DNA of 5,847 bases from an uncultured Clostridia bacterium (GTDB lineage: Bacteria > Bacillota > Clostridia > TANB77 > CAG-508): assembly GCA_948946035.1 (NCBI GenBank), contig CARBKU010000088.1, positions 1 to 5,847 on the forward strand. Direction: 5' to 3'. Below the pieces are notes generated by a model that was not told the DNA's origin, ran no database searches, and saw only the letters and a program-made list of their open reading frames with translations. The translations under genes and the position numbers were made by a program. Of the stretch, positions 5,800-5,847 are shown in pieces. Every line of letters starts with the position of its first letter. Within the stretch, counting starts at the first letter, position 1.

Positions 5800-5847
5800 C
5801 TATTTACCTAAGCAAAATTTAGAAAATATTTCATTTATAATGTCATC
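5800..5847 (-). CDS. mnmE: MnmE (TrmE) C-terminus, partial at the window edge
   Basis: The last 15 codons and the TAG stop of a gene entering from the right edge read DDIINEIFSKFCLGK. This is the diagnostic C-terminus of MnmE, the tRNA-modifying GTPase that partners MnmG; the cysteine in the FC(I/L)GK ending is conserved in the family. The identification is strengthened by the gene lying directly upstream of mnmG, its usual neighbour in Firmicutes. Only the tail of the protein is present; its N-terminal formyl-tetrahydrofolate-binding domain and its G domain lie outside the window. Confidence 0.92.
   Translation of the reverse strand, partial: DDIINEIFSKFCLGK

Overview
The window is a chromosomal segment from a low-GC Firmicute, most likely a member of the Clostridia. 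The evidence is a very AT-rich sequence (roughly a quarter to 30% GC by eye), AGGAGG-type ribosome binding sites, and the gene order mnmE-mnmG-rsmG-parA-parB-DUF4446, all read on the minus strand. This order is the classic origin-proximal neighbourhood of Firmicute chromosomes, normally close to rnpA, rpmH and dnaA, which would lie beyond the right edge. No gene looks foreign or broken. Species cannot be named from this stretch.

Layout from right to left, in the direction of transcription. The last 16 codons of mnmE (stop included) enter at 5847-5800. A 345-base non-coding stretch follows, with a plausible sigma-A promoter (5746-5774). Next come mnmG (5454-3565) and rsmG (3572-2850), overlapping by 8 bases. 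A 362-base gap between rsmG and parA holds the most unusual item: a 234-bp nested palindromic element (2585-2818). It has perfect 28-bp outer arms, perfect 23-bp middle arms, an apical hairpin, and GC-rich loop motifs that are repeated in direct orientation. A good sigma-A promoter (2534-2562) lies between this element and parA. The parA-parB-DUF4446 operon follows (2487-301), tightly packed and closed by an inverted repeat at 251-302. Bases 1-250 hold no gene I can support.

Functionally there are two modules. MnmE and MnmG together modify the wobble uridine (U34) of certain tRNAs, and RsmG methylates 16S rRNA in the 530 loop, so the right half concerns decoding fidelity. ParA (Soj) and ParB (Spo0J) form the chromosome origin segregation system. 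The small membrane-anchored DUF4446 protein made from the same operon has no established function. There is no noc gene between rsmG and parA, where Bacillales carry one; the palindromic element sits there instead. No intact parS site was found, only two degenerate look-alikes (2985-3000 and 5483-5498).
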